DNA of 37,934 bases, taken from NCBI GenBank assembly GCA_003222535.1, contig QHWJ01000234.1, positions 1 to 37,934 on the forward strand. Reading direction: 5' to 3'. The DNA comes from Acidobacteriota bacterium (GTDB lineage Bacteria; Acidobacteriota; Vicinamibacteria; Vicinamibacterales; CAVVIG01). The first letter of the stretch is position 1; each line of letters begins with the position of its first letter. This document shows, piece by piece, positions 23,702 to 32,589 of the stretch. Position numbers and translations under genes: made by a program. Under the pieces are notes generated by a model that was not told the origin of the DNA, searched no databases, and saw only the letters and a list, made by a program, of their open reading frames with translations.

Positions 23702-24466
23702 GTGAATGCACACGACGAATTGTTCATCCGCTGGATCGCCGCGCTCGAAGCGAGACATCTCGCCGCGCTGACGTTTTCGCAAGTGTCGCGCGCGTTGCGC
23801 GCGTTGTCGTCCACCTATGTCGAGCGCCGGCAGAAGTTGGCGGGTGGCGCCGCGCTGTCTGGCGCGGGCAAGCGCGCGGCGTTCGCGCTCTTCTATGGAC
23901 CGCTTCACCACATGCTGGTGACGCACATCGTCGAGACGCTGCCGGCTGCAAGGCGGAGCATCTCGACGCTGCTGGATCTCGGCTGCGGAACGGGCGCATC
24001 GGGTGTCGCGTGGGCCCGATCGTGCGAAAAACCGCCACGAGTGATCGGTATCGATCGTCATCCGTGGGCGGTCGGCGAGGCGGCCAGGACGTATCGGGCG
24101 TTCGGGATGGCGGCGACCCTCCGTCAAGGCGACATCGCGACGGCGAATCTGCCGAAAGGCCCCGCGGCGATCCTCGCGGCGTTCACGCTGAACGAGCTGG
24201 CGGATCCGGCGCGCGAGGCGCTGTTGGCGCACCTGGTCTCTCGCGCGAGCCACGGCGATCGCGTGCTGATCCTCGAGCCGCTCGCCGGCTTCGTCGCCCG
24301 CTGGTGGAACCGGTGGCGCGACGCGTTCGAATCGGCCGGCGGCTGCGCCGACGAGTGGCGGCTTCGCACCGAGCTGCCGCCGATCGTCGCGAAACTGGAT
24401 CGCGCGGCTGGTCTGGATCACCGCGAGATCACGGGTCGGTCGCTGTGGCTGGGAGGGTCCGCCTGA
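23702..24466 (+). CDS. Class I SAM-dependent methyltransferase
   Basis: This 254-residue protein uses a GTG start at 23702. An N-terminal helical part (about 1-85, with RALSSTYVERRQKL and AAFALFYGPLHH) precedes the Rossmann core. Motif I LLDLGCGTGASG lies near 90-101, motif II GIDRHPWAV near 114, and motif IV AAFTLNELADPA near 160. The N-terminal region recalls Rsm22-like methyltransferases, but no Cys cluster of that family is present, so the substrate is left open. Its last codons overlap a dispersed repeat whose sequence provides the stop codon. Confidence 0.8.
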   Translation: MNAHDELFIRWIAALEARHLAALTFSQVSRALRALSSTYVERRQKLAGGAALSGAGKRAAFALFYGPLHHMLVTHIVETLPAARRSISTLLDLGCGTGASGVAWARSCEKPPRVIGIDRHPWAVGEAARTYRAFGMAATLRQGDIATANLPKGPAAILAAFTLNELADPAREALLAHLVSRASHGDRVLILEPLAGFVARWWNRWRDAFESAGGCADEWRLRTELPPIVAKLDRAAGLDHREITGRSLWLGGSA

Positions 24467-24490
24467 ACGCGGACACTACCAGATTTTTTT
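24456..24490 (+). repeat. Third GGTCCGCCTGAA(C/G)GCGGACACTAC element, followed by T7
   Basis: GGTCCGCCTGAACGCGGACA (24456-24475) and CTACC are close to the tandem copies at 17322-17400. It folds as GTCCGC-N6-GCGGAC and is followed nine bases later by seven T (24484-24490). It could work as a weak intrinsic terminator between two convergent genes. The T tract is further from the stem than is canonical. Confidence 0.55.
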
Positions 24491-24498
24491 CACGCTCT

Positions 24499-25602
24499 TC
24501 AGCCGGACCGTGAGGCCAGCCACGCGAGCAGTCGATCCAGCGGCCAGCAGTTGACGATGCGCTCTGTCGGGACGCCGGCGAGGCGGGCGTGGGCGATCGC
24601 CGTCTCTGCGTAGCGAAGCTCGCCCGTGGAATGCGCGTCGCTGTCGAGCGCGAAGAGACAGCCGGCTTGAACCGCGCGGCGCGCCAGGTCGTAGTCGATG
24701 TCCTGCCGCGAGGGGTCGCCGTCGATTTCGATCGCGACGTTCGCGCGCCTTGCGGCCTTGAACACCTGCTCCCAATCCGCCGCCACACCCGGCCGCGATC
24801 CGTACTTGCGGCCGCGCGGATGACCCAGGATGTGCACACCGCGCGTGGTGACCGCGGCCACCATCCGAGCCGTCTGATCGCCGGCGATCCGCAGGGCGGA
24901 GTGGGGCGCCGCGACCACCAGCTCGAGGCGTCCCAGCTCGCCGGGTTCCATGTCCACCGAGCCGTCCTTCCGGATGTTGGCTTCGATCCCCTTGATCAAC
25001 CGGAAGGTCCCGCGATGCGTCTCGTTCAGGCGGTCGATTCCCTCGTGCTGCCGCGTGAGCTCGGCCATCGATACGCCGCCGGCAACCGGCAACCCGTACG
25101 AGTGATCGGTCACGGCGGAGAAGCTGTAGCCGCGCGCGATCCCCGCCTCGATGATCTCCTCCAGCGTCTGGCTTCCGTCGCTCCACGTCGAATGCATCTG
25201 GAGATCACCGTGATAGTCCTCGAGCCGCGGACCGGTCAGCTTCGCATTGCGCAGCGCGGCGAGGACCTGCGCGCGGCTGAGGAAGTGACCGGCGGGATCG
25301 CCGCGCCGCTCGACGTCGCCCGTCTGGCCGCTTCCGGCGAGCGCGCGCTCGATGGTCGGCGACGAGCCGGTCTGCAGCACCTCCTGAATCACACGGGAAG
25401 ACGAGGGACCGATGTTCGGGATCTTGCGCAGCGTGCCGTCGGGCTGGAGAAACGATTCGATCGGTTCTTCCAGCGCCATGATCGCCGAAGCCGCGCGCTT
25501 GTATCCCCACATTTTCTGCTTCGACCTCTGGATCGCCGCGAAGTCCCGCAGCAGGGCGGCAAGCTTGCCGTTCATGTCCAGGTCCGGGCCTGCGCGGGTC
25601 AT
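24499..25602 (-). CDS. HhH-PHP domain protein (PolX-like C-terminal half without polymerase)
   Basis: The product is 367 residues; the ATG at 25602 is preferred to a TTG one codon earlier. An N-terminal helical part contains a helix-hairpin-helix (about 58-77, LRKIPNIGPSSSRVIQEVL) as in the 8-kDa and HhH region of family X polymerases. A complete PHP domain follows (about 130-365: HGDLQMHSTWSDG, AVTDHSYG, KGIEANI, VAAPHSAL, ILGHPRGR, EIDGDPSRQD and DSDAHS). The nucleotidyltransferase palm is absent. It may act as a metal-dependent 3'-5' exonuclease or phosphoesterase on DNA ends, by family analogy. Its start is 19 bases from the divergent NUDIX gene. Confidence 0.85.
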   Translation of the reverse strand: MTRAGPDLDMNGKLAALLRDFAAIQRSKQKMWGYKRAASAIMALEEPIESFLQPDGTLRKIPNIGPSSSRVIQEVLQTGSSPTIERALAGSGQTGDVERRGDPAGHFLSRAQVLAALRNAKLTGPRLEDYHGDLQMHSTWSDGSQTLEEIIEAGIARGYSFSAVTDHSYGLPVAGGVSMAELTRQHEGIDRLNETHRGTFRLIKGIEANIRKDGSVDMEPGELGRLELVVAAPHSALRIAGDQTARMVAAVTTRGVHILGHPRGRKYGSRPGVAADWEQVFKAARRANVAIEIDGDPSRQDIDYDLARRAVQAGCLFALDSDAHSTGELRYAETAIAHARLAGVPTERIVNCWPLDRLLAWLASRSG

Positions 25603-25606
25603 CAAC

Positions 25607-25612
25607 TACTAT
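25607..25612 (+). promoter_or_regulatory. -10-like TACTAT for leaderless NUDIX transcription
   Basis: TACTAT is followed by eight bases and the GTG at 25621. The whole region between the two divergent start codons is 18 bases, so promoter elements for each gene must overlap the other's coding start. Confidence 0.35.
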
Positions 25613-25620
25613 TGTGGCCT

Positions 25621-26505
25621 GTGAGCGCCGCCCCGCCGGGCCCGATCGTCACCAACCCGCGTCCAGCCGCGACGGTCGTCGTGCTGCGCGACAGCTCGTC
25701 GGGTCCGGAAATGTTCATGGTCCGGCGCCATGAAGGCACCGCGTTCATGGGAGGCGCTCACGTGTTCCCCGGCGGACGGGTGGACGCTGCGGATCACACG
25801 GCGGACGAAGAGTGGTGCGACGGCATCGCACACGCCACGCGGCAGCTCGCCGTCCTGCCGCCCGCGGAAGCGACCGCCTATCACGTGGCCGCCGCGCGTG
25901 AGCTGTTCGAGGAAGCGGGCGTCCTGCTCGCCAGGAACGCGCGCGGCGAGCTCGTGTCGCTCGCCGGCGCCGCCGGGCACGCGCGATTCAACCAGGATCG
26001 CAAGGACGTGCACGGCGGAAGGGCAACGCTGCGGGCCGTGATCGAACGCGAGCGTCTCCGTCTGGCGCTGGACGCGCTCGTGCTCTTCGCGCATTGGGTG
26101 ACGCCGCCGATCGACAGGCGCCAGTTCGACACGCGGTTCTTCATGACGCGCGTGCCGCCGGACCAGATGCCGGCGCACGACGACACCGAGACCACGCAGA
26201 GCGTCTGGATGACGCCGCCTGTCGCGATCGCGAGGTCGCAGAACCGCGAAATCGTGCTGCCGCCACCCACCTGGAGCACGGTGCGCGAGCTGGAGCCCTT
26301 CTCGTCGGTGGACGAGGCGCTCGCCTGGGCGCGCCGGCGCCGCGTCGTCAGGCGGGAGCCGACGCTGATCGAGCAGGACGGGGTCCGCATGCTTCTCGTC
26401 CCGGGCGATCCCCTGCACCCGGATCCCGCCGGCGATGAGCCGCTCGCCGAGACGCGGTTCGTCTTCGTCGATGGCGGCTGGCGCGCGGAGCGTTCCCGCG
26501 CGTAG
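25621..26505 (+). CDS. NUDIX hydrolase, NUDT19-like (insert-containing box)
   Basis: The 294-residue product opens with ATVVVLRDSSSGPEMFMVRR and HVFPGGRVD. The NUDIX box is split: the Gly-rich start (FPGGRVD, about 43-49) is separated by about 40 residues from the catalytic AARELFEEAGVLL (about 90-102). This is the pattern of NUDT19/NUDT7-like CoA and acyl-CoA diphosphatases, which also carry the long C-terminal region seen here. A CoA-type substrate is therefore likely but not proved. The GTG at 25621 is chosen because it begins the family's usual N-terminus; a longer open frame upstream is antisense to the PHP gene. Confidence 0.85.
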   Translation: MSAAPPGPIVTNPRPAATVVVLRDSSSGPEMFMVRRHEGTAFMGGAHVFPGGRVDAADHTADEEWCDGIAHATRQLAVLPPAEATAYHVAAARELFEEAGVLLARNARGELVSLAGAAGHARFNQDRKDVHGGRATLRAVIERERLRLALDALVLFAHWVTPPIDRRQFDTRFFMTRVPPDQMPAHDDTETTQSVWMTPPVAIARSQNREIVLPPPTWSTVRELEPFSSVDEALAWARRRRVVRREPTLIEQDGVRMLLVPGDPLHPDPAGDEPLAETRFVFVDGGWRAERSRA

Positions 26506-26547
26506 AATCCGCGCATGACTCGCGCGATCACCAGCAGTCCGTGGTAA
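26503..26547 (+). promoter_or_regulatory. TAGAAT plus ATG and an 11-codon remnant
   Basis: TAGAAT (26503-26508) overlaps the NUDIX stop codon and stands six bases before an ATG at 26515. The frame runs only ten residues (MTRAITSSPW) before a TAA. It looks like a leaderless promoter whose gene has been lost, with repeats now filling 26560-26798. Confidence 0.35.
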
Positions 26548-26619
26548 GAGTCCCGGCGTTGCATCGAGGCCGCGAGGCGTCCCGATGGCAAGGCGCGACG
26601 ACCGAGAATATCGGGCTTT

Positions 26620-26687
26620 GCTCGTCCTGACCTTGTCGAAGGACGAGCCGACATGGTGGCTCGTGGTTCGACGGGCTCACCACGAGC
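26620..26687. repeat. Two perfect 9-bp hairpins forming a dispersed-type repeat
   Basis: Hairpin A (26620-26648) has arms GCTCGTCCT and AGGACGAGC around TGACCTTGTCG. Hairpin B (26659-26687) has arms GCTCGTGGT and ACCACGAGC around TCGACGGGCTC. The loops are related (TCGA, with GGTC or GGCTC). I recall very similar CTTGTCGAAGGA and TTCGACGGGCTCACCACGAG sequences as repeated intergenic elements in soil and sphingomonad genomes. Confidence 0.6.
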
Positions 26688-26798
26688 GAGTGCAGGCACA
26701 TCGCGCTCGCCACATGACGTGTACCGAATACCCACATGCTCGGGCATGAAGAAGCGGGGGAGCAGTGTGTCGGCGCGGAGCCGCGCGGCGTTGTACCG

Positions 26799-28334
26799 AT
26801 GACACCCACCGACCCGACCCACCCGACCCACGAAACCCACGAGACCCACCCGACCCACGAGACCCATCCGACCCACGAGACCCATCCGACCCACGAGACC
26901 CACCCGACCTACGTCACCCATCCGACCGACCTGGCTCAACCGACGCTCCCGACCCTCCGGCGCGTCCTCACGTTCCGCGATTTGTTCCTGTACTACGTCG
27001 TCACGGGCTTCAGCCTGCGATGGATCGCGGTGGCGGCGGCGGCGGGCCCAAGCGCGATCGTCATCTGGATCATCGCGGCGCTCGGCTTCTTCGTCCCGCT
27101 CGTCTTCTCCACGTTGGAGCTGTCGTCGCGGTACCCCGAAGAAGGGGGCATCTACGTCTGGAGCAAGCGCGCGTTCGGGCCGTTCGCGGCCTTCATCACC
27201 GGATGGACGTACTGGGGATCGAACCTGCCGTATTTTCCCGGGCTGCTGTATTTCGGAGCGGCAAACGCGCTCTTCATGGGCGGGCCGGCGTGGCAGGGGC
27301 TGTCGTCGAACAGCACCTATTTCATCCTCGTCGCCGCAAGCGGCCTGACCGTCGCGGTGACGATGAACGTTGTCGGGCTGAACGTGGGGAAATGGCTCAA
27401 CAACGCCGGTGCGATCGCGGGGTGGGCTCCCGCGCTGCTGCTGATCGCGCTGGGGGGCCTCACCTGGAGCCGGCTCGGATCGGCGACGTCCATGAACGCG
27501 CACGCGTTCGTGCCGAGCACGAGCCTCAAGGACATCATCTTCTGGTCGACGATCGCCTTCGCATTCGGAGGCGTCGAAAGCGGATCGACGATGGGCGAGG
27601 AGATCAGGGACGCGCGACGGACCATCCCACGGGCGATCCTGGCGGCCGGCGCCGTCATCACGGCGCTGTACATCGCTGCGACGCTGAGCGTGCTCCTCGC
27701 GATGCCGAAGGAACAGGTGTCCGGGCTGCAGGGCATCATGCAGGCCGTGCAGGCGATCACGTCAAGAGTGGCGCTGGGATGGCTTGCGCCGCCCGTCGCG
27801 GCGCTGGTGACGCTGAATGCGCTCGGCGGCGTCGGCGGCTGGTTCGCGGCGACCGCGCGGCTGCCGTTCGTGGCGGGCATCGATCGCTTTCTGCCGCCGG
27901 CTTTCGGCCGTCTGCACCCGAAGTGGCGGACGCCGTACGTCGCGCTCCTCGCGCAGGCCGCGATCGCGGGGCTGTTCGTGTTTCTCGGCCAGGCGGGCAC
28001 GTCGGTCCGCGGCGCCTACGATGCGCTGGTCAGCATGGGGATCATCGCGTATTTCATCCCGTTCCTGTTCATGTTCGCCGCGATGATCGTGCTGCAGCGC
28101 GAGCGGGCAGGCCCGGACGTCATGCGCGTGCCGGGAGGAAAGCCGGTCGCGATTACGCTCGCGGTGATCGGATTCATCGTCACGGCCGTCTCCATCGTGC
28201 TCGCGTGCATTCCGCCGGACGGGGAGCCGAACAAGATGCTGGCGGTCGTGAAAGTCGTCGGGTCCTCGCTGGTGCTCGTCGGCATCGGCGCAATCGTCTA
28301 CCTGCTGGGCCGTCGCCGGGTGCTGTCGGGCTGA
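26799..28334 (+). CDS. APC-superfamily amino acid permease with His-rich repeat tail
   Basis: The product is 511 residues from the ATG at 26799. Residues about 1-45 are a tandem THPTHE tail, very rich in His and Thr. From about 50 the protein is a normal APC permease with about twelve hydrophobic segments, including SSRYPEEGGIYVWSKRAFG (the conserved helix 2 region) and GGVESGSTMGEEIRDARRTI (helix 6-7). It is an inner-membrane amino acid or amine transporter; the substrate is unknown. No other good start codon lies between the repeat and the first helix, so the tail is probably translated unless a non-ATG start is used. The stop is 26 bases before the M64 peptidase start. Confidence 0.85.
   Translation: MTPTDPTHPTHETHETHPTHETHPTHETHPTHETHPTYVTHPTDLAQPTLPTLRRVLTFRDLFLYYVVTGFSLRWIAVAAAAGPSAIVIWIIAALGFFVPLVFSTLELSSRYPEEGGIYVWSKRAFGPFAAFITGWTYWGSNLPYFPGLLYFGAANALFMGGPAWQGLSSNSTYFILVAASGLTVAVTMNVVGLNVGKWLNNAGAIAGWAPALLLIALGGLTWSRLGSATSMNAHAFVPSTSLKDIIFWSTIAFAFGGVESGSTMGEEIRDARRTIPRAILAAGAVITALYIAATLSVLLAMPKEQVSGLQGIMQAVQAITSRVALGWLAPPVAALVTLNALGGVGGWFAATARLPFVAGIDRFLPPAFGRLHPKWRTPYVALLAQAAIAGLFVFLGQAGTSVRGAYDALVSMGIIAYFIPFLFMFAAMIVLQRERAGPDVMRVPGGKPVAITLAVIGFIVTAVSIVLACIPPDGEPNKMLAVVKVVGSSLVLVGIGAIVYLLGRRRVLSG
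26810..26932 (+). repeat. 18-base tandem repeat encoding THPTHE
   Basis: About six imperfect copies of ACCCATCCGACCCACGAG lie at the 5' end of the permease gene. Third-position changes (CCC/CAT, CCG) show some age. The reading frame is kept because the period is a multiple of three. Confidence 0.75.
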
Positions 28335-28360
28335 CCGGCGTCGCCAAGGCTATGGTGGTC

Positions 28361-29758
28361 ATGAAAAAGCACGCGCTCGCTCTACCGGTCATCCTCCACG
28401 CCACGATCGCGTTGGCCGCGCCGCAGACCATGCGCGTGGACTACTACCACACGGGCAACGCCAGGGAAGAGCACTACAGCCTCGACCGCGTGGTCCTCGA
28501 GCCGCTGCCATGGGCGGGAAATCCGGCGCGGCCGATCGACGACACGAACCGCGGCAAGTATTTCTTCGAGGTCGTCGACGCCGTCAGCGGGACCGTTGTC
28601 TTCTCGCGCGGCTTCAGCTCGATCTACGGCGAGTGGGAAACGACGGGCGAAGCGAAAGACGTGGACCGGACGTTCTCGGAGTCGCTGCGATTCCCTGCCC
28701 CCGACAAGCCGGTGCGGATCATCGTCAGGAAGCGCGACGCGAGGAACGCGTTCCGGGACGTCTGGACGCTGAAGGTCGATCCGGCCGACAAATTCGTCAC
28801 GCGAGGCGCGGAATCGAGGGATGCCGGCCCGGTGATCAAGCTGCACGAGAGCGGCGACCCCGCGACGAAGCTCGATCTGCTGATCCTCGGCGACGGCTAC
28901 ACCGCGCGTGAGCGAGGCAAGTTCGAGCGCGACGCGAGACGCCTGGTCACCGTGCTGCTCGCGACGTCGCCGTTCAAGGAGCGGCAGCGCGACATCAACG
29001 TCTGGGGCCTGTCTCCGGCGGCGGCGCAGTCGGGCATCTCACGTCCGTCGCAGCACATTTACCGGCGATCGCCGGTCGGCGCGACCTACGACGCCTTCGA
29101 CTCCGAGCGCTACGTCCTGACGTTCGAGAACAAGGCATTCCGCGACATCGCCGCGAACGCGCCGTACGACGTCGTGGAGATCCTGGTGAACAGCGCGACG
29201 TATGGCGGCGGCGGCATCTACGGCCTGTACAGCACCGTCGCGGCCGACAGCGTCTGGGCGCCGTACATCTTCGTGCACGAGTTCGGTCACCACGTCGCGG
29301 GCCTCGCTGACGAGTACTACACGTCGGACGTCGCGTACCTGCCCGCCGCCGATCGCGTCGAGCCGTGGGAGCCGAATGTGACGGCGCTCGCCGACCCCGC
29401 GGCGTTGAAGTGGAAGGACCTCGTCACGCCGGGCACGCCCGTCCCGACACCGTGGCCCAAAGAAGATTTCGAGCGCTACACCAGGGAGATTCAGCAGACG
29501 CGCCGCGAGATTCGCGCGGCGAACAGACCGGAAGCAGAGATGGACGCGCTCTTCCGGGACGAGGAAAAGCGCGACACGGCGCTGCTCAACGAGGGTCCGC
29601 ACGCGGGCAGAGTCGGCGCGTTCGAGGGAGCGAACTACGAGGCGCGCGGCTATTACCGGCCGCAGGCGGATTGCATCATGTTCACGCGCGACAACGTGCC
29701 GTTCTGCGCGATCTGCCGGCGGGCCATCGCCGAGATCCTCGACTTGTTGACCCGTTGA
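28361..29758 (+). CDS. M64-family (IgA peptidase-like) secreted metallopeptidase
   Basis: The product is 465 residues. The ATG at 28361 gives a signal peptide MKKHALALPVILHATIALAA; an ATG nine bases upstream is possible. The N-terminal M64_N beta domain (about 25-150) precedes the catalytic domain, which starts near LDLLILGDGYTARE. The zinc motif HEFGHHVAGLADEYY begins at His306. A Cys pair (CAIC) near the end and the MDALFRDEEKRD helix are also seen. It should act outside the cytoplasm as a zinc endopeptidase. The natural substrate of environmental members is not known. It probably shares a transcript with the permease. Confidence 0.9.
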   Translation: MKKHALALPVILHATIALAAPQTMRVDYYHTGNAREEHYSLDRVVLEPLPWAGNPARPIDDTNRGKYFFEVVDAVSGTVVFSRGFSSIYGEWETTGEAKDVDRTFSESLRFPAPDKPVRIIVRKRDARNAFRDVWTLKVDPADKFVTRGAESRDAGPVIKLHESGDPATKLDLLILGDGYTARERGKFERDARRLVTVLLATSPFKERQRDINVWGLSPAAAQSGISRPSQHIYRRSPVGATYDAFDSERYVLTFENKAFRDIAANAPYDVVEILVNSATYGGGGIYGLYSTVAADSVWAPYIFVHEFGHHVAGLADEYYTSDVAYLPAADRVEPWEPNVTALADPAALKWKDLVTPGTPVPTPWPKEDFERYTREIQQTRREIRAANRPEAEMDALFRDEEKRDTALLNEGPHAGRVGAFEGANYEARGYYRPQADCIMFTRDNVPFCAICRRAIAEILDLLTR

Positions 29759-29881
29759 CAGGCCGTACCAGACTTTCACCAACGGGCTGTTGAAGGCGGA
29801 GCTCAGGTCTGCCTTGACGCGGCCTCTACGCATAAATCAGACTAGGCGCGCACACCATACTTTTCAGACTGGAAGGCGAGC

Positions 29882-30247
29882 ATGCAGGACGACTTCGACA
29901 GCAGAATGGGAATCCCGGACGACGAACTGGCCGGATCTGGCATGTCTGACATGGGCGACGCGGCGGCCGGCACCGAAAGCGACGAAGAAGGGGCGGGCGA
30001 GCCGGGAGGACGGCCCTCGGGCGGTGCCCGGGCCCGCAAAGCGTCCAGCGGCGCGCGGAAGGCGGCGAGTCCCCCCAAGGCCGCCAAGGGCGGCGGAGGC
30101 AGTGGAGCTCGCAAGCCCCCCCCGAAGAAGAAGGGCGGCGCGAAGAAGGCCGCGAAAAAGGCCGCCGGGAAGAAGGGCAGCGCCAGGAAGAGTTCGAAAA
30201 AGAGCGCCGTCAAGAAGAGCAAGAAGAAGAGCGGTCGTCGCCGCTAA
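29882..30247 (+). CDS. Histone H1-like Lys/Ala-rich protein with acidic N-terminus
   Basis: The product is 121 residues, with GGAAGG nine bases upstream of the ATG. Residues 1-42 are acidic (DDFDSRMGIPDDE, TESDEEGAGE). Residues 43-121 are Lys/Ala/Gly/Ser-rich (KKAAKKAAGKKG, SSKKSAVKKSKKKSGRRR), as in bacterial H1-like nucleoid proteins. It probably binds DNA or RNA without sequence preference; the acidic part may temper this. Low-complexity composition means that homology cannot be argued from the tail alone. It precedes the J-domain/GrpE/Hsp70 cluster. Confidence 0.75.
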   Translation: MQDDFDSRMGIPDDELAGSGMSDMGDAAAGTESDEEGAGEPGGRPSGGARARKASSGARKAASPPKAAKGGGGSGARKPPPKKKGGAKKAAKKAAGKKGSARKSSKKSAVKKSKKKSGRRR

Positions 30248-30280
30248 CCGAACGCGTCTTCGGTGCGGAAGCTGACAGAG

Positions 30281-30330
30281 GTCGCCAGTCGCCGGTCGCC
30301 GGTCCCCAGTCGGGCCTGATGACTGGCGAC
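30281..30330. repeat. Palindromic repeat with GTCGCCAGTC arms
   Basis: GTCGCCAGTC (30281-30290) and GACTGGCGAC (30321-30330) are perfect reverse complements. Between them GCCGGTCGCCGGTCCCCAGT continues the same short words. It lies between the H1-like gene and the J-domain gene. Confidence 0.6.
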
Positions 30331-30394
30331 TGACGGCAACCTCCGTCGGCCGATGTGATGGTTCAACCTTCCGAAGAAGAACCAGACGAGATAC

Positions 30395-32534
30395 GTGCCG
30401 CAACGACGATTCGACAGCAACGAAACATCCCTCAACGCCGTCGGTGGCACTCCGAGCAGTGCTGCCACTGAAGCCAGCGTGAGGCAGTTGATCGCCAGCG
30501 GCGATCACAAGACCGCGCTCGAACGGGCCAAGGCACTTCACAAGACATCTTCCACGAACGCTTCAGAGGCGCTGCTCGTCGATGCGTACGCCGAGCGCAT
30601 TCGCTCGCTCCTCCGCCGAAACCTGACGCTGGAAGCGCAGTCTTTGATCGATCTCGTCCGCCAGCGGTACCCGACCGCGAGGGCGCGGCTCGACGAACTG
30701 ACGGCGCGCGTCGTGGCAAAGCCTCGATCGCTGGACGACCTGGTGCGTCCGTTGAACGATCCTGGTCTTGCCGCAGCACAGCGAGCCGCCATCGAACGTG
30801 TGCTTCGGCAGGACGTCTGGGACCTCGCGGCACTGGCCGGTTGCGAAGCGCTTCCGGCGGATCATTCGCTGCGAAAGGGCGCGGCGGCGCTCGAGCGAGC
30901 GTTCGTCGCCGCGACGAGCGGGCCGGTCGCCGAGAACGCGCTCTCCCTGCCAGAGGTGTCGCACCGCAGTCCGCTGGCGCCCTGGAAACTGCTCACGCGA
31001 GCGATTGCGAGCTTCTACCGTGGCGAGGACGAGCCCTGCCGGCGGTACCTCGATGGCATCGATCCGCAATCGGCGCCGCAGCGCCTCGTTCCAACGATCA
31101 AGGCGATGCTCACGGGTGAGACTGCGGCACCGCTGACCCCCGCGGCCGGTGCGCTTCGCGCGCGGATCACCAAGAGCGTCCACGCTGCAGAGCGCCCTCG
31201 AGGCCCTGGATCAGGCGCTCGCGTCAGGCGGCAAAGGCCGCATTCTCAAGGCCATCCGTCCGGTCCTGGATCAGTGTCAGCAAGTCTCGCCCGGCCGGCT
31301 TGAATCCCTCCGACAGCACATCTCGGTGCGGTGCGCCGTGGCCGATCTGGATCCGGCGAAAGTCGTGGCGGCCATGGGCGGACCGAGCCGTCACGACGCC
31401 ACTTTCCTGAGACTGTTGGCGCGCGGGATGGAGGAGTCGCAGAATCCGGAACAGGTCGTGCTGGCCTGCAGCATGTGGGAAAACTTCAGGCACGCGGGCG
31501 TGCAGGAAGGCTGGTTTGCCGCCAATGGTCCCGAGGCGGCCGCGCTCTCGCTCCATATCGCGGATCTGCTGCGGCGGCTGCCCGACGGGCTGCTGCGGGA
31601 GCTTCAAGCTTCAGCCTGGTCGCGTTCGAAGACAAGCGGCGAGAAAACGCCCTATCTGTTTCCAGAAGAAATGTACCAGCGCGCGTGCGCTCTCGATCCG
31701 CATCCCGAGACGTTCGCGCAATGGATGGACTGGGCAGGGCGGCAGCGAGGCGATCAGGCAGCGCGGGTTGCCCAGGCGTGGCACAAGATTCGACCGCGCG
31801 ACATCGAACCGGTTCTTCGCTTGCTGAAAGATGCGGAGGCTCGCGGCGCGTTTGGTTCGGCGCTTGGGTACCTCGCGAAGGTGGAGCAAATCGATGGCCT
31901 TCATCCTGCTGCGCGAGGGGCGCGGCTTCGTCTGGTGGCCGGCAGCGCGCTGCGGCACCTGCAGCAGAAAAAACCGGCGCTGGCCGCCGAGGATCTGGCA
32001 GAGATGTCCACGCTCCCGCAGGCACAGCAGGGAGACGGCCCGGCGTTTCTCGCGGCGTTGCGATTCGTGGTGAGCGCGGCTTGCGGCCATAGCGAACAGG
32101 CCGCGACTTCCCGTGCCGATGTCGAACGGCTCCTCGGGAGCGGCGCGGCGGCTGCGATGCTTCTCTTTGCCGTCGCGACGGCGTCAAAGCAACGCGCCTT
32201 CGGACAACTGGGATCCGTCCAGGAGCTCTCCAGAACGGAACGGGAGACCATGGACCCCATCGAAGTGCTGGGCATCTCGCAGAATGCGACCGATGAAGAA
32301 ATCCGGGCGGCCTATCTGCTGAAAGTGCGGGAATGCCCGCCGGATCGAGCCCCCGAGAAATTCGAGAAGATTCGCGACGCGTACGAGATTCTTCGCGACC
32401 CCCGCCGGCGTCTGCGCCACCGCTTGTTTTCCGCCGATCCCGGAGCACCGCTCGCGTCGCTCTTCACTGACGAGGTGCGTCCGCGGCGGTTCGTCGGCCA
32501 CGGTCCATGGCTGGAGGTGTTGAAGGGGAAGTGA
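30395..32534 (+). pseudogene. TPR-like / J-domain protein gene interrupted by one frameshift
   Basis: Two frames together give about 710 residues. The first (GTG at 30395 to about 31175) is alpha-helical and repeat-like. It shifts by one base near 31167-31181 (ITKSV joins STLQSALEALDQAL) and continues to 32534. The C-terminal 70 residues form a J domain (MDPIEVLGISQNATDEEIRA and AYEILRDPRRRLRHRL), but the loop reads PPD rather than HPD (ECPPDRAPEKF). This may therefore be a J-like adaptor that does not stimulate ATPase in the usual way. Coding quality is good on both sides, so the shift could be recent or an assembly error. It is followed by grpE-like and hsp70-like genes. Confidence 0.75.
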
Positions 32535-32541
32535 GCCTCGA

Positions 32542-32573
32542 ATGGCTGATGGCTGACGGCCGATGGCTGATGG
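32542..32573 (+). repeat. Short tandem 'ATGGCTG' repeat
   Basis: ATGGCTGATGGCTGACGGCC and GATGGCTGATGG make about four units of a 7-10-base word in the 55-base gap between the J-domain and GrpE genes. It contains several ATG codons, including an in-frame one at 32563 that could mislead start calling. Confidence 0.5.
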
Positions 32574-32589
32574 ACCGGGAGCTCGTGAC

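Noticed and set aside
26810-26932. Repeat array as a CRISPR
   Set aside because: The 18-base units are directly adjacent without unique spacers and keep a protein reading frame. No cas gene is present.
26765-28350. A 997-codon reading covering both the permease region and the M64 peptidase
   Set aside because: Up to 28350 it is an out-of-frame shadow of the permease (Arg/Asp-rich). Only the part from 28361 is the real peptidase.
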